NCBI GenBank assembly: GCA_022606425.2
Contig: JAHDVF020001353.1
Coordinates: 1,550,001 to 1,614,000, forward strand
DNA length: 64,000 bases
Reading direction: 5' to 3'
Origin: Lepidostoma basale
Lineage: Eukaryota > Arthropoda > Insecta > Trichoptera > Lepidostomatidae
Shown: in pieces, positions 43,525 through 55,459 of the stretch
How the letters are laid out: each line of letters opens with the position of its first letter
Position numbering within the stretch: position 1 is the first letter of the stretch
Position numbers and translations under genes: made by a program
The notes under the pieces: generated by a model
What the model was told of the DNA's origin: nothing
Databases searched by the model: none
The model's input: the letters and a program-made list of their open reading frames with translations, nothing else

Positions 43525-46500
43525 GGGTGGCTCCCGGCGCTCACGCCGCAGTGAGCGTGCGGCCTCCGCTGACCACCCCCCACGCGCATATCCCGCTCTC
43601 ACGGGTCTCCGAGAATTGATCAATATGCCTCGTTGGAAATATGATGTTATTTATCAAACAAACTGATGATGTACCTGAACCGCAATAATAACAGATGTAG
43701 CTTTTGTAAACATTATGAAAATATGTCTACCAATTTATTGTAACTAAATACTATGTAGAAATGTGGACAATCAGCAACGGTTTATAATGATCAACTTGGG
43801 AATTGAGGACTGCAAGTATCGGCAAGGCCCGGAACCATCCACGGGCAAGTGTGCGGGCGGGTGTTGAAAGTGCTCACTTCATATCGGATGTCGACCAATG
43901 GCGGTTAAGTGTAAATATTGTGTTAAGACGCCCCCTCGTCTGTCGTGCTGGGTCGTCAATTTGTTTGTGCGGATACTACGGATTATTTGTTGTTCCACGG
44001 AAACACTCTGTACTGAAACTGTTATGCTATACATGATTATGTTGGATATCTTCAAAAGACAGCTGGGCTACCTTCCACGGAGTCAGCTCCCGAGATGGAT
44101 ATTTTGATACTCGTAATAACTTCCCATTGACATTGCCGTCTTCGCTATTGAAACGGTAATTATACGCAAATGAGTATGAGAATATTGGTCTCTCCGCGAA
44201 TTGTACGAGATTTGTGTTATGTTCACGTCAATTAGAATGTGCATCGTTGCGTGCCCCGGGGCTTGTGTCGCAGCATCTCTTTATATTCGATAACATTCTA
44301 AACCTGACCTCGCCGAGGTCCCCCCGTTAATGTGATTTATCAACTACGAGGATTCATTCTGCCTTTAAATATTCCAATACATCAAACTCAGAGATATTTT
44401 AGATTTAAATAATATATTCTAGATTCAGAATCGAGAGACATTCGAAATTTTTACATTCGAGTTCAAATTTTGTGATTCTATAATCAAATCCAAGAGCAAT
44501 CATCGTTAAGCTCAATATTTGCATAATTAAAGTAATCTAGTTTTATATGGTTAGTTACTGCTAGGGTTATCCGTTTCTCTAAGAATAGTCCTCCTCACTA
44601 GGCCCGGCATCCCGAGGAAGAGGCAGAAGATACTTCTGCAATACTATTAATATTTTTTTTCTTTTATCAATTATTACGATGAATTTTTATTTAGTTTATT
44701 TTCGTACTATTGAACTTGCGTGTGCGAGTTAACTCGACGCAAGCAGTTGTGTCATTTGATCAACGGCTAATATTGATACAAATGAAAACGTCTGTTTTTT
44801 TTACAAGTTTTATTATATTATAGTTTATGGGAATGATATTTTTTGCCTTTAGTTTATTTTGGACATTTGACAATGACTAAAGGCAGAAACATACTATTAA
44901 CACGCGACGCCACCCGATGAAACGTGATGCGTGTTGAGTCGAATCAAATTGTATTGTTTTCTATGAACAGAATCACACTACGAACACCCGACGCGACGCC
45001 ATGCGCGCAGTTTGTTTCTAGACTTAGAAAGGTGAAACATGTCATTCCCATAAACTATAATAAAACAGACGTTTTTCATTAGTGTTAATTATTTAATGTG
45101 AAGTTTTATATCATTATTCAAGAAGCAATAAATAAATTGATCAATGGCAATATTATATTAAAATATTTGATAAAAATTTTGATTGTAACTATTTGAAATT
45201 TGGTTGCCAAATATGCGGGAGAAGGTTAGTGAGGAGTGAGAGGCTTCTTAAGTTAGTTTATTGTGATCCGCCACGACAAACTTATTAGGATAGTACAAAT
45301 GTGTAGCGTATTCCAGCCTTACTCATACTTTTACGTCTAATTCCAGACTGCCAGGCAACTTTGGCAATAATATTCTCCTGTACAGTCGACAGACGCCCAC
45401 GTTCAGCCCTTTGCTCTTGTCCTCTTCACAATATTTGGATATCTTATCAATCCACCTATACCCAGTTTGACAGTACACAGATTTGTTAATAAATTATTTA
45501 TGAATCAATACGAGTTTCGAGGGCTTTAACACCTTTGAAACATCAAGTAAACTAAACTCAAAAGTAGATAAAACAGTATTTTATTTTATAAATTTCATCA
45601 TTATGGAATTCCACAGTGTTAACGCCTTAAGTCTATAAAATAAAAAAGATTGTACTGTTGTTAAAACAAATTGTACGATTATTTTCCATGAAAATATTTT
45701 TGTAACAGGCGTGGCCATTTTTGCGGCGGACTTGGTGGTTGAATAGGGCACACTTTCTAGCAATAATGAGTGTTACTACGGGAATTGTCTGTGATCTCGC
45801 GTTAGACGTCCACCTTCCCCACGACGGATGAACCCTCGTCGTACGCTGCAACCTCTCGGACTAATGTAGCTACTTGTAATCGGCGTAGTGTATTCGTTAC
45901 AAGCTTGTAGCTTTGTACAAATAGAGCACCGTGAGTAGTTAACCATTCGATTCTGCCGAGATTTTTCTTTTGAATATATTGCCTTAAGTGAATTTTTGAT
46001 GTATCCGCAATAATAGTGAATAGTTAAACACGGCTGCGGCTTCACAAGTAATCTGGTTTACGCGGCGTTGGGAGTTTGTCATTTGGTCCGTCGGAATAAC
46101 AATCACCGGAGCTGCGAAACTTTGATCTCTAAAATTGGACACGACACGTGCGGAGATCTGCCGTGCTCGTGCGCACTTTTATGTAAAAGATGCCTTATTT
46201 GTAAGATAATTTGATTGTTGTATATTTAGCCTCTTAGCCGCCGGCCGTGCGGGAGGAGGGTTGTCGCAATAATAAATGATACCTCTAGTTTTGCTTACAG
46301 GGTAGTAATAATTATACATAGAAACGAGGGGTATCTGTGAACACGGTCACCGCCCTTCAGTTATCTCCCGAGTACAGATATCTCGCTATTTTTGTAAACG
46401 TGATGTTCAGTGGCGGAAGAACCAAATGACAAACGGCCGTGTGACGCAGCTCCCGGGAGCGACAGATAGTGCCTTTGTATTATTCCTACATTTCAGTGTT

Positions 46501-47100
46501 TCCTCGGTTCACCATTTTTATTATAACAAACACCAAATAAACAAACAAGAACATTTACATTTAGAAGACACGGACAATTAGGAAAAAGTGTACAATTAAT
46601 AATATACATTAGATGCGGACCTTTGTATTAGAACAGAATAAGTCTTGTAGGGGGTTAGAGGTGGACTAGAGGTGTACCTTGTCGTGTACATAGCGGGCAG
46701 TCTCGTGGCCAGGAGCGGGCGACCATTGCGTGCGTATGAGATAGCTAGATTTATTTTTGTAAATAACGATAGTGATAGACATTAAGGTATCTTTAATGAA
46801 TGGGGACGGTTCTAGGCAACTTTAAATTAGGGAATAACTTCGTAATTATACAAACTGTCACATTACAAGTGGGAGCTAGAGAAAAGATAAAAAAACACAA
46901 ACTTATATAAATAAATAAATATAATATGTATAATTTTACATAGAGAAAAAAAACCTAGCCATAATGATATTATACAAGTGCACACTTAGCGCGTGTACTG
47001 ATAAGGTAGAGTGCTTCTAACGTAACCAGAGAATATTACTCGAGGAGAGACACCCCTCCCTCGTCTTAACTAATTGTCATTTTATTATGAATAAATAATG
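43525..47100 (+). other. Probable long lilli 3' UTR and flank
   Basis: About 3.6 kb mostly free of the repeats that fill the rest of the window. Small open frames have no domain features. One interrupted foldback-1 sits at 44770-45140, and a dispersed motif at 45606-45631. AATAAA hexamers occur at 45129-45134 and 47090-47095, among others. The true transcript end cannot be told from sequence alone. Confidence 0.5.
44765..45140. repeat. Foldback-1 copy with a foreign spacer
   Basis: Arms at about 44775-44890 ('aatgaaaacgtctgtttttt', 'gggaatgatattttttgcct') and 45025-45125 ('gaaaggtgaaacatgtcatt', 'aataaaacagacgtttttca'). The spacer contains 'acacgcgacgcc' and 'gaacacccgacgcgacgcc', not seen in other copies. 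Confidence 0.7.
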
Positions 47101-48990
47101 CAATTTTTTACCATAAATATATTTATTGAATATGGGCGGATTGTAATTTTATACGGAGCAGCGTCGGCGCCGTCCTCACCGCTAGTTACCAGCGGGCGGG
47201 CGCACCGCCGGTGTTAGCTTTAAAGGGCGCGGACATTATTGTTAATATTTCTTGCCACGTTGGTGTTCTATTAGTGAAAAGCCATTATTTATTTCTTTAT
47301 TTATTTTGACAAGATTTTAAATCTCTGTATTTTGTATAAAGAGGAGTGAAATAACTTCATTTTATTTTTTTTAGTTTCAAACCAATGTTATTTATTTATT
47401 TTTCCAGCATTTGTTTTTATTTGTTTAATTACTTGCGCGGTCTTCGCCGGGGAGTGGAGCAATAATTCCCTTTCAAACGGGACAACGGTACGAGTTGTGC
47501 AATACCGAGACGGCCGGGTCACAATGTTTCACCTTTTATTTTACGGGAAGGCCTCCCGTTGATTTGTGAACAACGAAAATGTTTTAATCTTAATTTACTT
47601 TTGTATCTCGTGCGGGATTCTGTGCCCCTGTCACATATCTTTTGATTTAAGGAATCCATCAAAGGCCCGGTCCTATGCCACCGCGGCTCATAATTATTTT
47701 GTTAAATGTATACGATAAATGTTTAATTTGCAATATTTTCAATCAAATTTGTCCTCAGCCGTTTTCACAGAATAACGAACCTCGGATGATTCAGCGAACA
47801 TCGCAATATGAAATGTATATTTTGTTTTCATGAAATGATCTTACTTAAGTATATTGAGACATTGAAATGTTTATTGTATATGAATAGCTTGATTGGAAGT
47901 AAGAAGGAAGAAGGAAGAGGCGGAGGGATGCCACGCAATATATATATTATTATGAAGATGTTATGTAAACTATTAGCGAGTGTGTGTACCAAGTAATAAC
48001 GCTGCCGACATGGGAAGCTCTAAGATAATTTCATACAAATAAATGTGTTGACATAGTGTCTTATAAACGTGAGTCTAAAGTCAGGAATAACCTCATTCTA
48101 AATGCGGGCCCGTGGCCCCCCACCCCTGCTCCCGGATGGAATAAATTATTAGATAGAATAAATTATTTTCACATATTTTTTTATGAAAAATAGAAAAGTG
48201 CTTCTTATCAGAACTATGAATAATGCATCTTCCGTTACAACCTTTCCATTTTGTAATGTAATTGTTCTGTGTCAAATGTTCCAGAGTATTCCAATAAGTG
48301 AGTATGAAGATATATAATATATATATATTTATATATAAACTCCATTTTCTAGTATATCCAAGTGCCACAATGCCCGAGGTTTCCTCAAAGCTTGCGACGC
48401 GCGTTATTATTATTATTACGTTGTTTTCTATTTAAAAAAGAAGTTATTTGTTGATTTGGTAAAAGGAAAAGTATCGAGTGTTATCCAGAGATTGTTTGAA
48501 TAAGGCGGAGCAGCAGCCTTTGGGGAAACCTCGGGCGAATGTTAAATGTTGAATGAAAAAGCAATACGCCAACAATAAGAGAAGGGAGGAAGCGAGGTTC
48601 CTCTGTAAATATCATTATCATTTCTAAGTAGTTTGTTAATTTCGGAGAATGTTGTATTTATTTCTTCCTCGATGAGCGGCCCGCCGTGGGTGAGAGTAAA
48701 CTTAACCAAATTTGTGTTTTTATTTTGTCTATAAGTTTGAATTAATTTCCTATGTAATTATTTAATTTGATTTTTACGTTTTTACCGTTAGAGTTAAATA
48801 ATTTGGGCATATGATATACCTTGTTGTTCACACGAGTCTCTCTACATTGTTTGTTGTCTGTTGTCTGTTGAGGATCACAAGGCCAAGGTCAAGCCAAGCG
48901 GGAGGCGGTTCCGTTGACTTACTCCAGTTACTTAAAGTGCGCCAACCTATTTTAAGGAGAGATATTTTTATAGTTGCTCGTGGCCATCAC
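47101..48990. other. Unique sequence, no gene seen
   Basis: Mixed composition, no recognised repeat family and no supported exon. Could be distal 3' UTR or intergenic. Confidence 0.35.
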
Positions 48991-48995
48991 CCCAA

Positions 48996-49028
48996 GGTGA
49001 GGTGAGGTGAGGTGAGGTGAGGTGAGGT
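48996..49028. repeat. (GGTGA)n simple repeat
   Basis: Six tandem GGTGA units. Confidence 0.9.
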
Positions 49029-49310
49029 TGTCAACACAAGATTGTTACTCTGTACACCTGATGAATATATTTTTACAAGCTACGGCAGTAAGAGAGAATC
49101 ACAAATACTATGATAATCCTTTATTTTTAAGAGAAATATCCGCTCTGTGGGTAGGATAATTACCAAACCTTTTTTGTATATTATATATAATAATTATAGA
49201 CTTTATTATTGAAACTGTCCTATTATTATCTCATTCTACCTCATTCCCCACATCCTCATCTCCTACCACTTTAGGTTCTACTCCATCATCCAGAGAATAT
49301 GAGTCTTATA
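49029..49310. other. No gene seen
   Basis: AT-rich spacer. Confidence 0.3.
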
Positions 49311-49856
49311 TCATTCCCCGATGATGAAACCTTCAAAACATGCTTTGAAAAATAAGATGGCAGTGCATAATGGTGTTTTAGTGCCGACCATTATGTATGG
49401 AAGTGAAGCATGGAACTGGCAAAAGAAGGATGAAAGTAGAATAAATGCAGTAGAAATTAGATCTCTAAGACGAGTGTGTGGTAAATCTGTATATGATAGA
49501 ATGTCAAATGCAAGTATTAGAAGTGAATGCGGTGCGAATGAAAGTATTATGAACAAAATAATGAAAGGGTGGTTAAGATGGTTTGGACATATGGAAAGAA
49601 TGAGTGAAGACAGAATGGTGAAGAAGGTAAATGACGTGAACGGAGCTAGAAATAGAGGAAGACCGAGGAAAACGTGTCAAATCAATCAAATATTAAATAT
49701 CAGTCACGTGAGGAGTCGGAGAAATCGACGTGCGTGCATGACAAGATGTATGAATGTAGAGGAAGCGAAAGAAGTATGTCAGGACAGAGCAGTGTGGCAT
49801 TCCACTCTTTCTGCCTACCCCTCTGGGAGACGGCGTGATGGTTAGTTAGTTAAAAG
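49311..49856 (+). mobile_element. LINE-A 3' portion
   Basis: One of the least damaged copies: frame 49321-49845 encodes HALKNKMAVHNGVLVPTIMY, GSEAWNWQKKDESRINAV, LRRVCGKSVYDRMSNAS, MKGWLRWFGHMERMSEDRMV, RPRKTCQINQI and CQDRAVWHSTLSAYPSG. Small in-frame deletions (HD missing from WHDQINQ) and an altered end. A short GTTA tail follows. Confidence 0.85.
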
Positions 49857-50214
49857 TGGAAAAAAATTTATTATTCATAAGAATTCGTTCATAAAAATTT
49901 ATCAGGATTACAAGCATTGCACCATATTTCATTATTTTAAATTAGTATTAAAATCCAATAAAATGAAATGTACTATGGAATATGGGCAATAAAAAGATTA
50001 TTTAAAAGTGTCTTGAAGTGGCAGTGGCGTGTGACACCGTAGCTTGCGCAAATAGAGGTGCTCGGGCGATACTTGCGTCAGCGCTTATCTCAGACGTCAA
50101 CAGAGCCGCGAGTGGATTAACTTTCAATCACACGTGATAACCCACTTGATGATATTTAAACACTTCTCTTATAAGTTTACATAGAATAGTTAAATAGAAT
50201 AGTTTAATAAAAGG
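49857..50214. other. No gene seen
   Basis: AT-rich then GC-richer at 50020-50140; nothing recognised. Confidence 0.3.
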
Positions 50215-50585
50215 TCAAAAATAATAGAATCGAATAATATAGACCTAAAACTGAGAATACTCCTCATCAAGACCTATGTATGGAGTATCTTGATGTACGG
50301 CTGCGAGACGTGGTGCCTATCCGAAAGAGATAAACGGAGACTAGAGGCTTTTGAGATGTGGTCCTATAGAAGACTATTAGGAATTTCCTGGAGAGACCAC
50401 ATTACAAATGAGGAGGATCTCCAAAGAATCGAAGGAGGAAGGCACCTGCTCAGGACCTTGTCCGAAAGGCGTGCAAGATGGATCGGCCATGTAATACGAC
50501 AAGAAGGCCTCTTGCAAGCCATAATGGAGGATATGACTGAGGGGACCTGTTGGTGGACGTGCGCTGCTCATCATATGCACATTTC
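50215..50585 (+). mobile_element. LINE-D 3' portion
   Basis: Encodes LKLRILLIKTYVWSILMYGC, ETWCLSERDKRRLEAFEMWS, YRRLLGISWRDHITNEEDLQ and SERRARWIGHVIRQEGLLQA. Very similar to the inverted copy at 7955-8458. A deletion removes the NSRGRPRRE part, and the copy runs into a GA repeat. Confidence 0.85.
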
Positions 50586-50587
50586 AA

Positions 50588-50589
<2 letters not shown>

Positions 50590-50659
<70 letters not shown>
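50590..50659. repeat. (GA)n microsatellite
   Basis: About 34 uninterrupted GA units, at the end of the LINE-D copy. Confidence 0.95.
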
Positions 50660-50661
<2 letters not shown>

Positions 50662-51170
50662 GTTATTACCATTGTATTCAAAATATTCTTCCACAATTTA
50701 ACTCATAGATAGCAGATGATTGAGTGCTGTTTCAATAGCCTTTTATAATGAATTATAAATTATTTATTTATATGATTAAGTAATTTCAAAGACAAGCGGG
50801 TTACATTATTAACGTATTGTATCCTGGAGACGTGTAAATACGTGATTGTACCCCGGTCCCGTGTTTTCATGCGGTTTACCAAGCGTCAAAAAATGTACAT
50901 TTTATTGACGTCTGGTGACTTCTATTATAACTTTTTCCTAGTGTATGAATAGCATCGAACCATCACAAAGCCTTACCAAATTTTACCTTTTCTGATCTAA
51001 ATTAAAAGCCGTTTTTTCTTTAAAAGTTTTAAATAATAATTTTTCGCCTTCTGGAGACCACATTTTGCAGTCACCGGGTCCACTCCGAGTGTGAAACTTG
51101 CAGAATCCACCAAGCAGGTTGTCAAGTGATGTATTAAAGTGTTTTAAATAAATACAAGAAGTTTCAATTG
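50660..51170. other. No gene seen
   Basis: AT-rich sequence. Confidence 0.3.
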
Positions 51171-51173
51171 ATT

Positions 51174-51932
51174 TGATGATGAATGTGAATAAGTCCAAGG
51201 TAATGATTGTCGAAAAAGAAGAAAACATGACAGTCTGTAACATTAGTGTGAACGGTGAAAATCTGTAACAAGTGGATGAATTTGTTTATTTAGGAAGTAT
51301 GTTTACAAAGGATGGGAGAGCGGAGAAGGATATTGAAAGAAGGGTTAGGGGAGGCAACAGAGTAAATGGTGCACTTAAAGTTGTCATCGCAAACAAAAGC
51401 CTATCCAAAAAAGCTAAGGTGGCAGTGCATAAAGGGGTTCTTGTGCCGACCCTTATAAATGGAAGTGAATCATGGAATTGGCAAAAGAAGGATGAAAGTA
51501 GAATAAATGCAGTAGAAATGAGATCTCTAAGACGAATGTGTCGTAAATCTGTATACAATAGAGTGTCAAATGCAAATATAAGAAGTGAATGCGGTGCGAA
51601 ATAAAGTGTTATGAACAAAATAATGAAAGGGTTGTTAAGATGGTTTAGACCCATGGAAAGAATGAGTGAAGAGAGAATGGTGAAGAAGGTACATGTAAAC
51701 GACGTGAACGTAGCTAGAAATAAAGGAAGGCCAAGGAATATGTGGCACGACCAAATCAATCAAATAGTGGATGTAGGTCACGTGAGGAGTTGGAGAAATC
51801 GACGTGCGTGCCTGACAAGATGTATGAATGTAGAGGAAGCGAGAGAAGTATGTCAGGATAGAACAGTGTGGCGGTCCATTCTTTCTGCCTACCCCTCCCG
51901 GGGAGACGGTGTGATGGTTAGTTAGTTAGTTT
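51174..51932 (+). mobile_element. LINE-A, longest copy
   Basis: Extends the family furthest 5': MNVNKSKVMIVEKEENM, ISVNGENL, a stop, then VDEFVYLGSMFTKDGRAEKD, IERRVRGGNR, VAVHKGVLVPTLINGSESWN, LRRMCRKSVYNRVSNAN, a stop at about 51602, then LLRWFRPMERMSEERMVKKV to the end and a GTTA tail. The V-D-x-F-x-Y-L-G-S and K-x-x-V-M-x-x motifs are the RT thumb/C-terminal hallmarks of APE-type LINEs. Two stops make it non-functional. Confidence 0.88.
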
Positions 51933-52367
51933 ATCAATTGATTTAACCCAGTATTTTCAGAATTAAAACACTTTTAAGAAACCCTTCACAAAACATGAAA
52001 TTTCTCAAAAATAGGCTGGGCACAGGGTAAGTTTATGTGTATTCGGCCGGGGCTTATTGTGTTAAATCCACTTCTACTTCTTTTTCCTCTCCTTTCGGAG
52101 TGCTGCAACTGAACCATTCTCAAATGTTTTCTAGTCAGGATTTTCTTCTTCTTCCAACGCTTCGTTTTCCTTAGACAATCAGTTGCAGCACTAAGATGAA
52201 AAACAAACCATGGATGCCTTTGAAATGTGGATACATGGTAGAATTTTTAAAATATCATAGACAGAGAGAGTCACAAACAAGAAGGTACTGCAGCAAATAA
52301 AGAAAGAAAATTATATATTCATCGATATATCTTAGAATATTTAAATCCACTATAATGGTAGCAAAGA
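51933..52367. other. Decayed LINE debris
   Basis: 52060-52320 has LINE-like fragments related to intron b at 32040-32430 ('cttcttttcct'-'gctgcaact', 'cagttgcagcac', 'agagagagtcacaaa'), badly broken. Confidence 0.4.
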
Positions 52368-52600
52368 CGACCTTCGTGGCCGAGTGGTAAGTGTATTGAC
52401 TACCACCCCAAAGGTTGTTCCGGGTTCAATTCCCGGCGAGGGCAGTGTGATTGTCACACTGTTTTTGGTCTGGTGTAGAATTCACATGACAATAAAATGG
52501 CGATAGATAAGCCACCTATCACATGTCACGAGAATCATTATGATAGCTTTACATCGATTTGGCTCTTGCTGTCATGATGTAAAGAGCGATTCAACAAAAT
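52368..52600 (+). mobile_element. SINE1, full length
   Basis: Best complete copy, 233 bp: head ACGACCTTCGTGGCCGAGTG with A box, B box 52423-52433 (GGTTCAATTCC), body with 'tggtctggtgtagaattcac', 'atcacatgtcacgagaatca' and 'gtcatgatgtaaagagcgat', and an A-rich end. Pol III internal promoter boxes and a tRNA-unrelated body define a tRNA-derived SINE. Confidence 0.88.
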
Positions 52601-52611
52601 AAAAAAAAATA

Positions 52612-53039
52612 AAAAAAAGTTCAATGCAACAATTCCCGGCAAAGACAGTATGAAAAAATATTCTCTAATGCTGCCTTTGGTCTGGTGGAATTCACGTTAC
52701 AATAAAAATGTTGATAGCATAGCTACCTATCACATGTAATGAGAATCAATAGCTAAAAAAATGATATAGTAATTGGGTTCAAATGACCTGTTTACAAAAA
52801 TGTGGAAAGCATCAGGAAACTACCACACTCAAGTGGTATCCCAAGAACCATCTACAATGTTACAATAGACTCGTCTGCAAACCAATCCCTAGGATTCAAG
52901 CTAAGATAATAATAAAACAAACTTTTAAAGCGCCATTTTCTTGATGTAATCTCCTCTAAGGGAGATTAAGAGACATGTTTTAAATCTCAAATTTGTTAGA
53001 AATTAATATCATATTCGAATAATAATAATAAAAACAAAT
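52612..53039 (+). mobile_element. SINE1 long form, 5' truncated, and LINE tail
   Basis: 52612-52915: SINE1 body with the long 3' part ('tgtggaaagcatcaggaaac', 'accaatccctaggattcaag'). 52915-53040: a CR1/L2-like tail ('aagcgccattttcttgatgt') ending in AAT repeats. Confidence 0.65.
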
Positions 53040-53360
53040 ATACAGTATAAGTTTCAGCCTAGACCCAAATCCTGTTGGATCATTTATCCGGTTAAAGTAT
53101 GAAGGGAGATTGTTCCAAGCTGTTGGACCAGCTGCTGCAAATGCTCGATCCCCAAAATTTGTACTAGTGAAACGTTTCAGTTCAACTAATATTTCTATTG
53201 CAGAGCATAAATTGGATTTTCTTGAATTCAGGCTGTCCGTAATACAAATTTCAGATATATGACTTGGTTATTTTCCATGCACCGCTTTATAGACTGTCCG
53301 GCCGAGTTTATATTGGATTCTTTCCGGACTTTTAAACCAGTGAAGGTCTTTTAGATGTTA
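53040..53360 (-). mobile_element. CR1/L2-like LINE C-terminus
   Basis: Minus strand: LKDLHWFKSPERIQYKLGRT, VYKAVHGK, stop, then LKRFTSTNFGDRAFAAAGPT, AWNNLPSYFNRINDPTGF. The H-W-L/F-K-S-P-x-R-I-x-Y-K block and F-A-x-A-G-P-x-A-W-N-x-L-P are typical of CR1/L2 ends. Contains a stop. Confidence 0.75.
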
Positions 53361-53369
53361 TTATTATTA

Positions 53370-53590
53370 TTATAATTTTGTTGAATCGCTCTTTAAATCA
53401 TGACAGCATGAGCCAAATCAATGTAAAGGGTATTATAGCTATCATAGTGATTCTCGTGACATGTGAGAGGTAGCTAATCTATTGCCATTTTATTGTCACG
53501 TGAATTGTACACCAGACTAATGACAGTGTGACAATCACACTCTGCCCTCACCGGGAATCGAACCCGGAACCTTCGGGGTGGTTGTGTTAT
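53370..53590 (-). mobile_element. SINE1 copy
   Basis: Antisense SINE1 from 'gttgaatcgctctttaaatc' to the B box (reverse of 'cgggaatcgaacccgg') and 'ccttcggggtgg'. The head is cut. Confidence 0.8.
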
Positions 53591-54487
53591 GCGTGAGTTT
53601 TTTGGATTTTGGAGACACACTCCATCAGTTCTAACTATAAATGTACTAAATCTAAATTTTCCTTTCAAATTAACAATGGAGTTCCACACACATTCTTTAA
53701 GTTTGAATAAAGCAAAAATGATTTTATTGACCACTTGGGCGACCACCGAAAAGATTGTGAGATAGTTGGCAGTTCACATCCCAGGACGGAGATACAACCA
53801 ACAGGTCGTATGACCTAGAAGAAGAAGATTTTATTCATTGAGAAAGGAAAAGGCTGAAATGAGTATTTGAATTTTGGTGATTTGAACAAGCTAAAACTAT
53901 AATATAAGGTTATTTATTACGGGGGATCACAGTTAAAATTGTGTAATATGTTCAATCCTCTACATCGAGAGTTTATCTCCTAGACCGACCACTATATACT
54001 AACTTCAGTAATGAAGATATCCTCTGTATTTAGGATAACAAAACATTTTTTGTGATAGACAGAACATGTTTCCAATATTATTTTGATGAGAGAAGCTGTT
54101 GTTAATTTATACCGGGAATTATCTGTTCATTTCTTCTTATATTTCATTCTTCTCCAGCTACAAATGTGGTTAACTCATTTAATCCTTGCATACAAAACCA
54201 GTATGCAATTTTATGAACAGACAGAGCAAAACATTGCACATCACAATTATTAAGCAAAAATTGAAAGAAATAAAACATTAATTTACCTAGCTTAAAAGTA
54301 AGCATTTTAAAATTATATCACAAATGCCAAAGCTATTCTCACTCCTATTTTCTAAAATGATCTAGTAATAACCACTTGTATGTATTTACACACGTTAAAA
54401 AAGTCATTGCTTATCTTGAAGACAGATAAAACATTATTTTATAGAGCCTCCTTATATAGCAACGCTTCGGCAAGCTTCTCTTCACAG
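53591..54487. other. No gene seen
   Basis: 53730-53835 resembles a LINE end ('ttgaccacttgggcgaccac' to GAAGAAGAAGATTTT). The remainder is AT-rich. A TATA-like 'ttatatagc' at 54450-54458 lies about 30-35 bp upstream of the exon below. Confidence 0.35.
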
Positions 54488-54576
54488 CTCTCAAGTCTGG
54501 AGACCGGTGCACACACTAAAGCAGAATTGAGCCTAAGAAACCAAGAATGGATTCGGCTGCTAGCATGAATTTTCTG
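54488..54576 (+). CDS. Unknown small protein, exon 1 (5' leader and first 10 codons)
   Basis: ATG at 54547-54549 begins MDSAASMNFL, followed by a good donor CTG|gtaagg at 54577. Upstream in-frame codons include stops, so this ATG is the natural start if the exon is real. The 5' boundary is uncertain: 'cttcacag' before 54488 could be an acceptor, or the transcription start, since a TATA-like box lies about 30 bp upstream. Phase 0 at the donor matches the next exon. No repeat copy of this exon is seen in the window. Function not recognised. Confidence 0.45.
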
Positions 54577-55285
54577 GTAAGGTTCATAATATAATATTAT
54601 GATGATAATTATTATTGACATCATGTTGGTCCCGTATGATTAATCATAAATTTAATGTTAATAACATCAAAAATATTTTATTAATCAATATTTGAATTAA
54701 ACAATATTTTATTTGTACAGTTGCTTAAACAATGCATGTTTTAGTTTGATGGATATTCCTTTTAACCTGTTGGAAATGTGATTTGGTATTTGTTTTATGT
54801 TGAGGCTATATGTGTGGGCCAAAGTGCTTCTCCGAAAGAGAGCTAGGGACGATTTAGGGTCTATGCTAAAGTCTTACTTTTTTGGTAGAAACTAAATGTT
54901 AGGAAAATATTTTCTTTTGTCTCTGAATTATATATAATAACAGTAAAAAGTCTATTTGGTAAAAATAAATTGTCTTTGGCATAATCTTAAACAGTTATTT
55001 TTAAATAATTTCATAATGAAGTGTAGTTTTATAAAAAACACTGTTTTTTTTCTTCCACTTTTGAGTTTATTTTCCTCAACCTGTTTTGAAGGTTTTACAC
55101 CTTCATCATCAGGAGAACGATATAAACTTATTATATTGTTTTCCCGATAAAACCTTTGAAATATGTCAAGAAAAATAAACTAAAAAAGAGTGTTTTAATT
55201 AATTTAAAGAAATCATTATTGAATTCCACTGTATTAACGCCTTAAGTTTATCGAAAATGAATATTGATTTATGTGTTTTCTTCAG
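54577..55285. other. Intron of the small gene, with R1 and a Penelope-like core
   Basis: 54740-54900 is dispersed repeat R1. 55060-55140 carries an inverted hairpin-AAAAC module (minus strand CTGATGA, hairpin GAAGG/CCTTC). GT-AG bounded. Confidence 0.5.
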
Positions 55286-55459
55286 GCTGATGAGAATGTG
55301 GAGACGAAGAGAATCATCAGGAAAGTTTTGAGAAGAAACTCAATGCAGGTTGTGGAATCAACAGAGGAAAAAACCAAAGACCACAGATACCTCACTCTTC
55401 CCGTTGACTTGCTGCTCAAAGAGTTTTCGGAGAAGAGACCAGACACCAGGGACATGTAA
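55286..55459 (+). CDS. Unknown small protein, exon 2 (terminal)
   Basis: Acceptor gttttcttcag; 57 codons, TAA 55457-55459. Reads ADENVETKRIIRKVLRRNSM, QVVESTEEKTKDHRYLTLPV and DLLLKEFSEKRPDTRDM. Highly charged, no membrane segment or signal peptide. RRNS resembles a basophilic kinase site. Joined to exon 1 it gives a 67-residue protein. Balanced codons, a clean acceptor and absence from the repeat families favour a real exon; it could instead end a longer gene whose other exons I missed. I do not recognise the family. Confidence 0.55.
   Translation, partial: ADENVETKRIIRKVLRRNSMQVVESTEEKTKDHRYLTLPVDLLLKEFSEKRPDTRDM

Noticed and set aside
50290..50712. 140-codon frame as a host gene
   Set aside because: LINE-D RT C-terminus running into a GA microsatellite.
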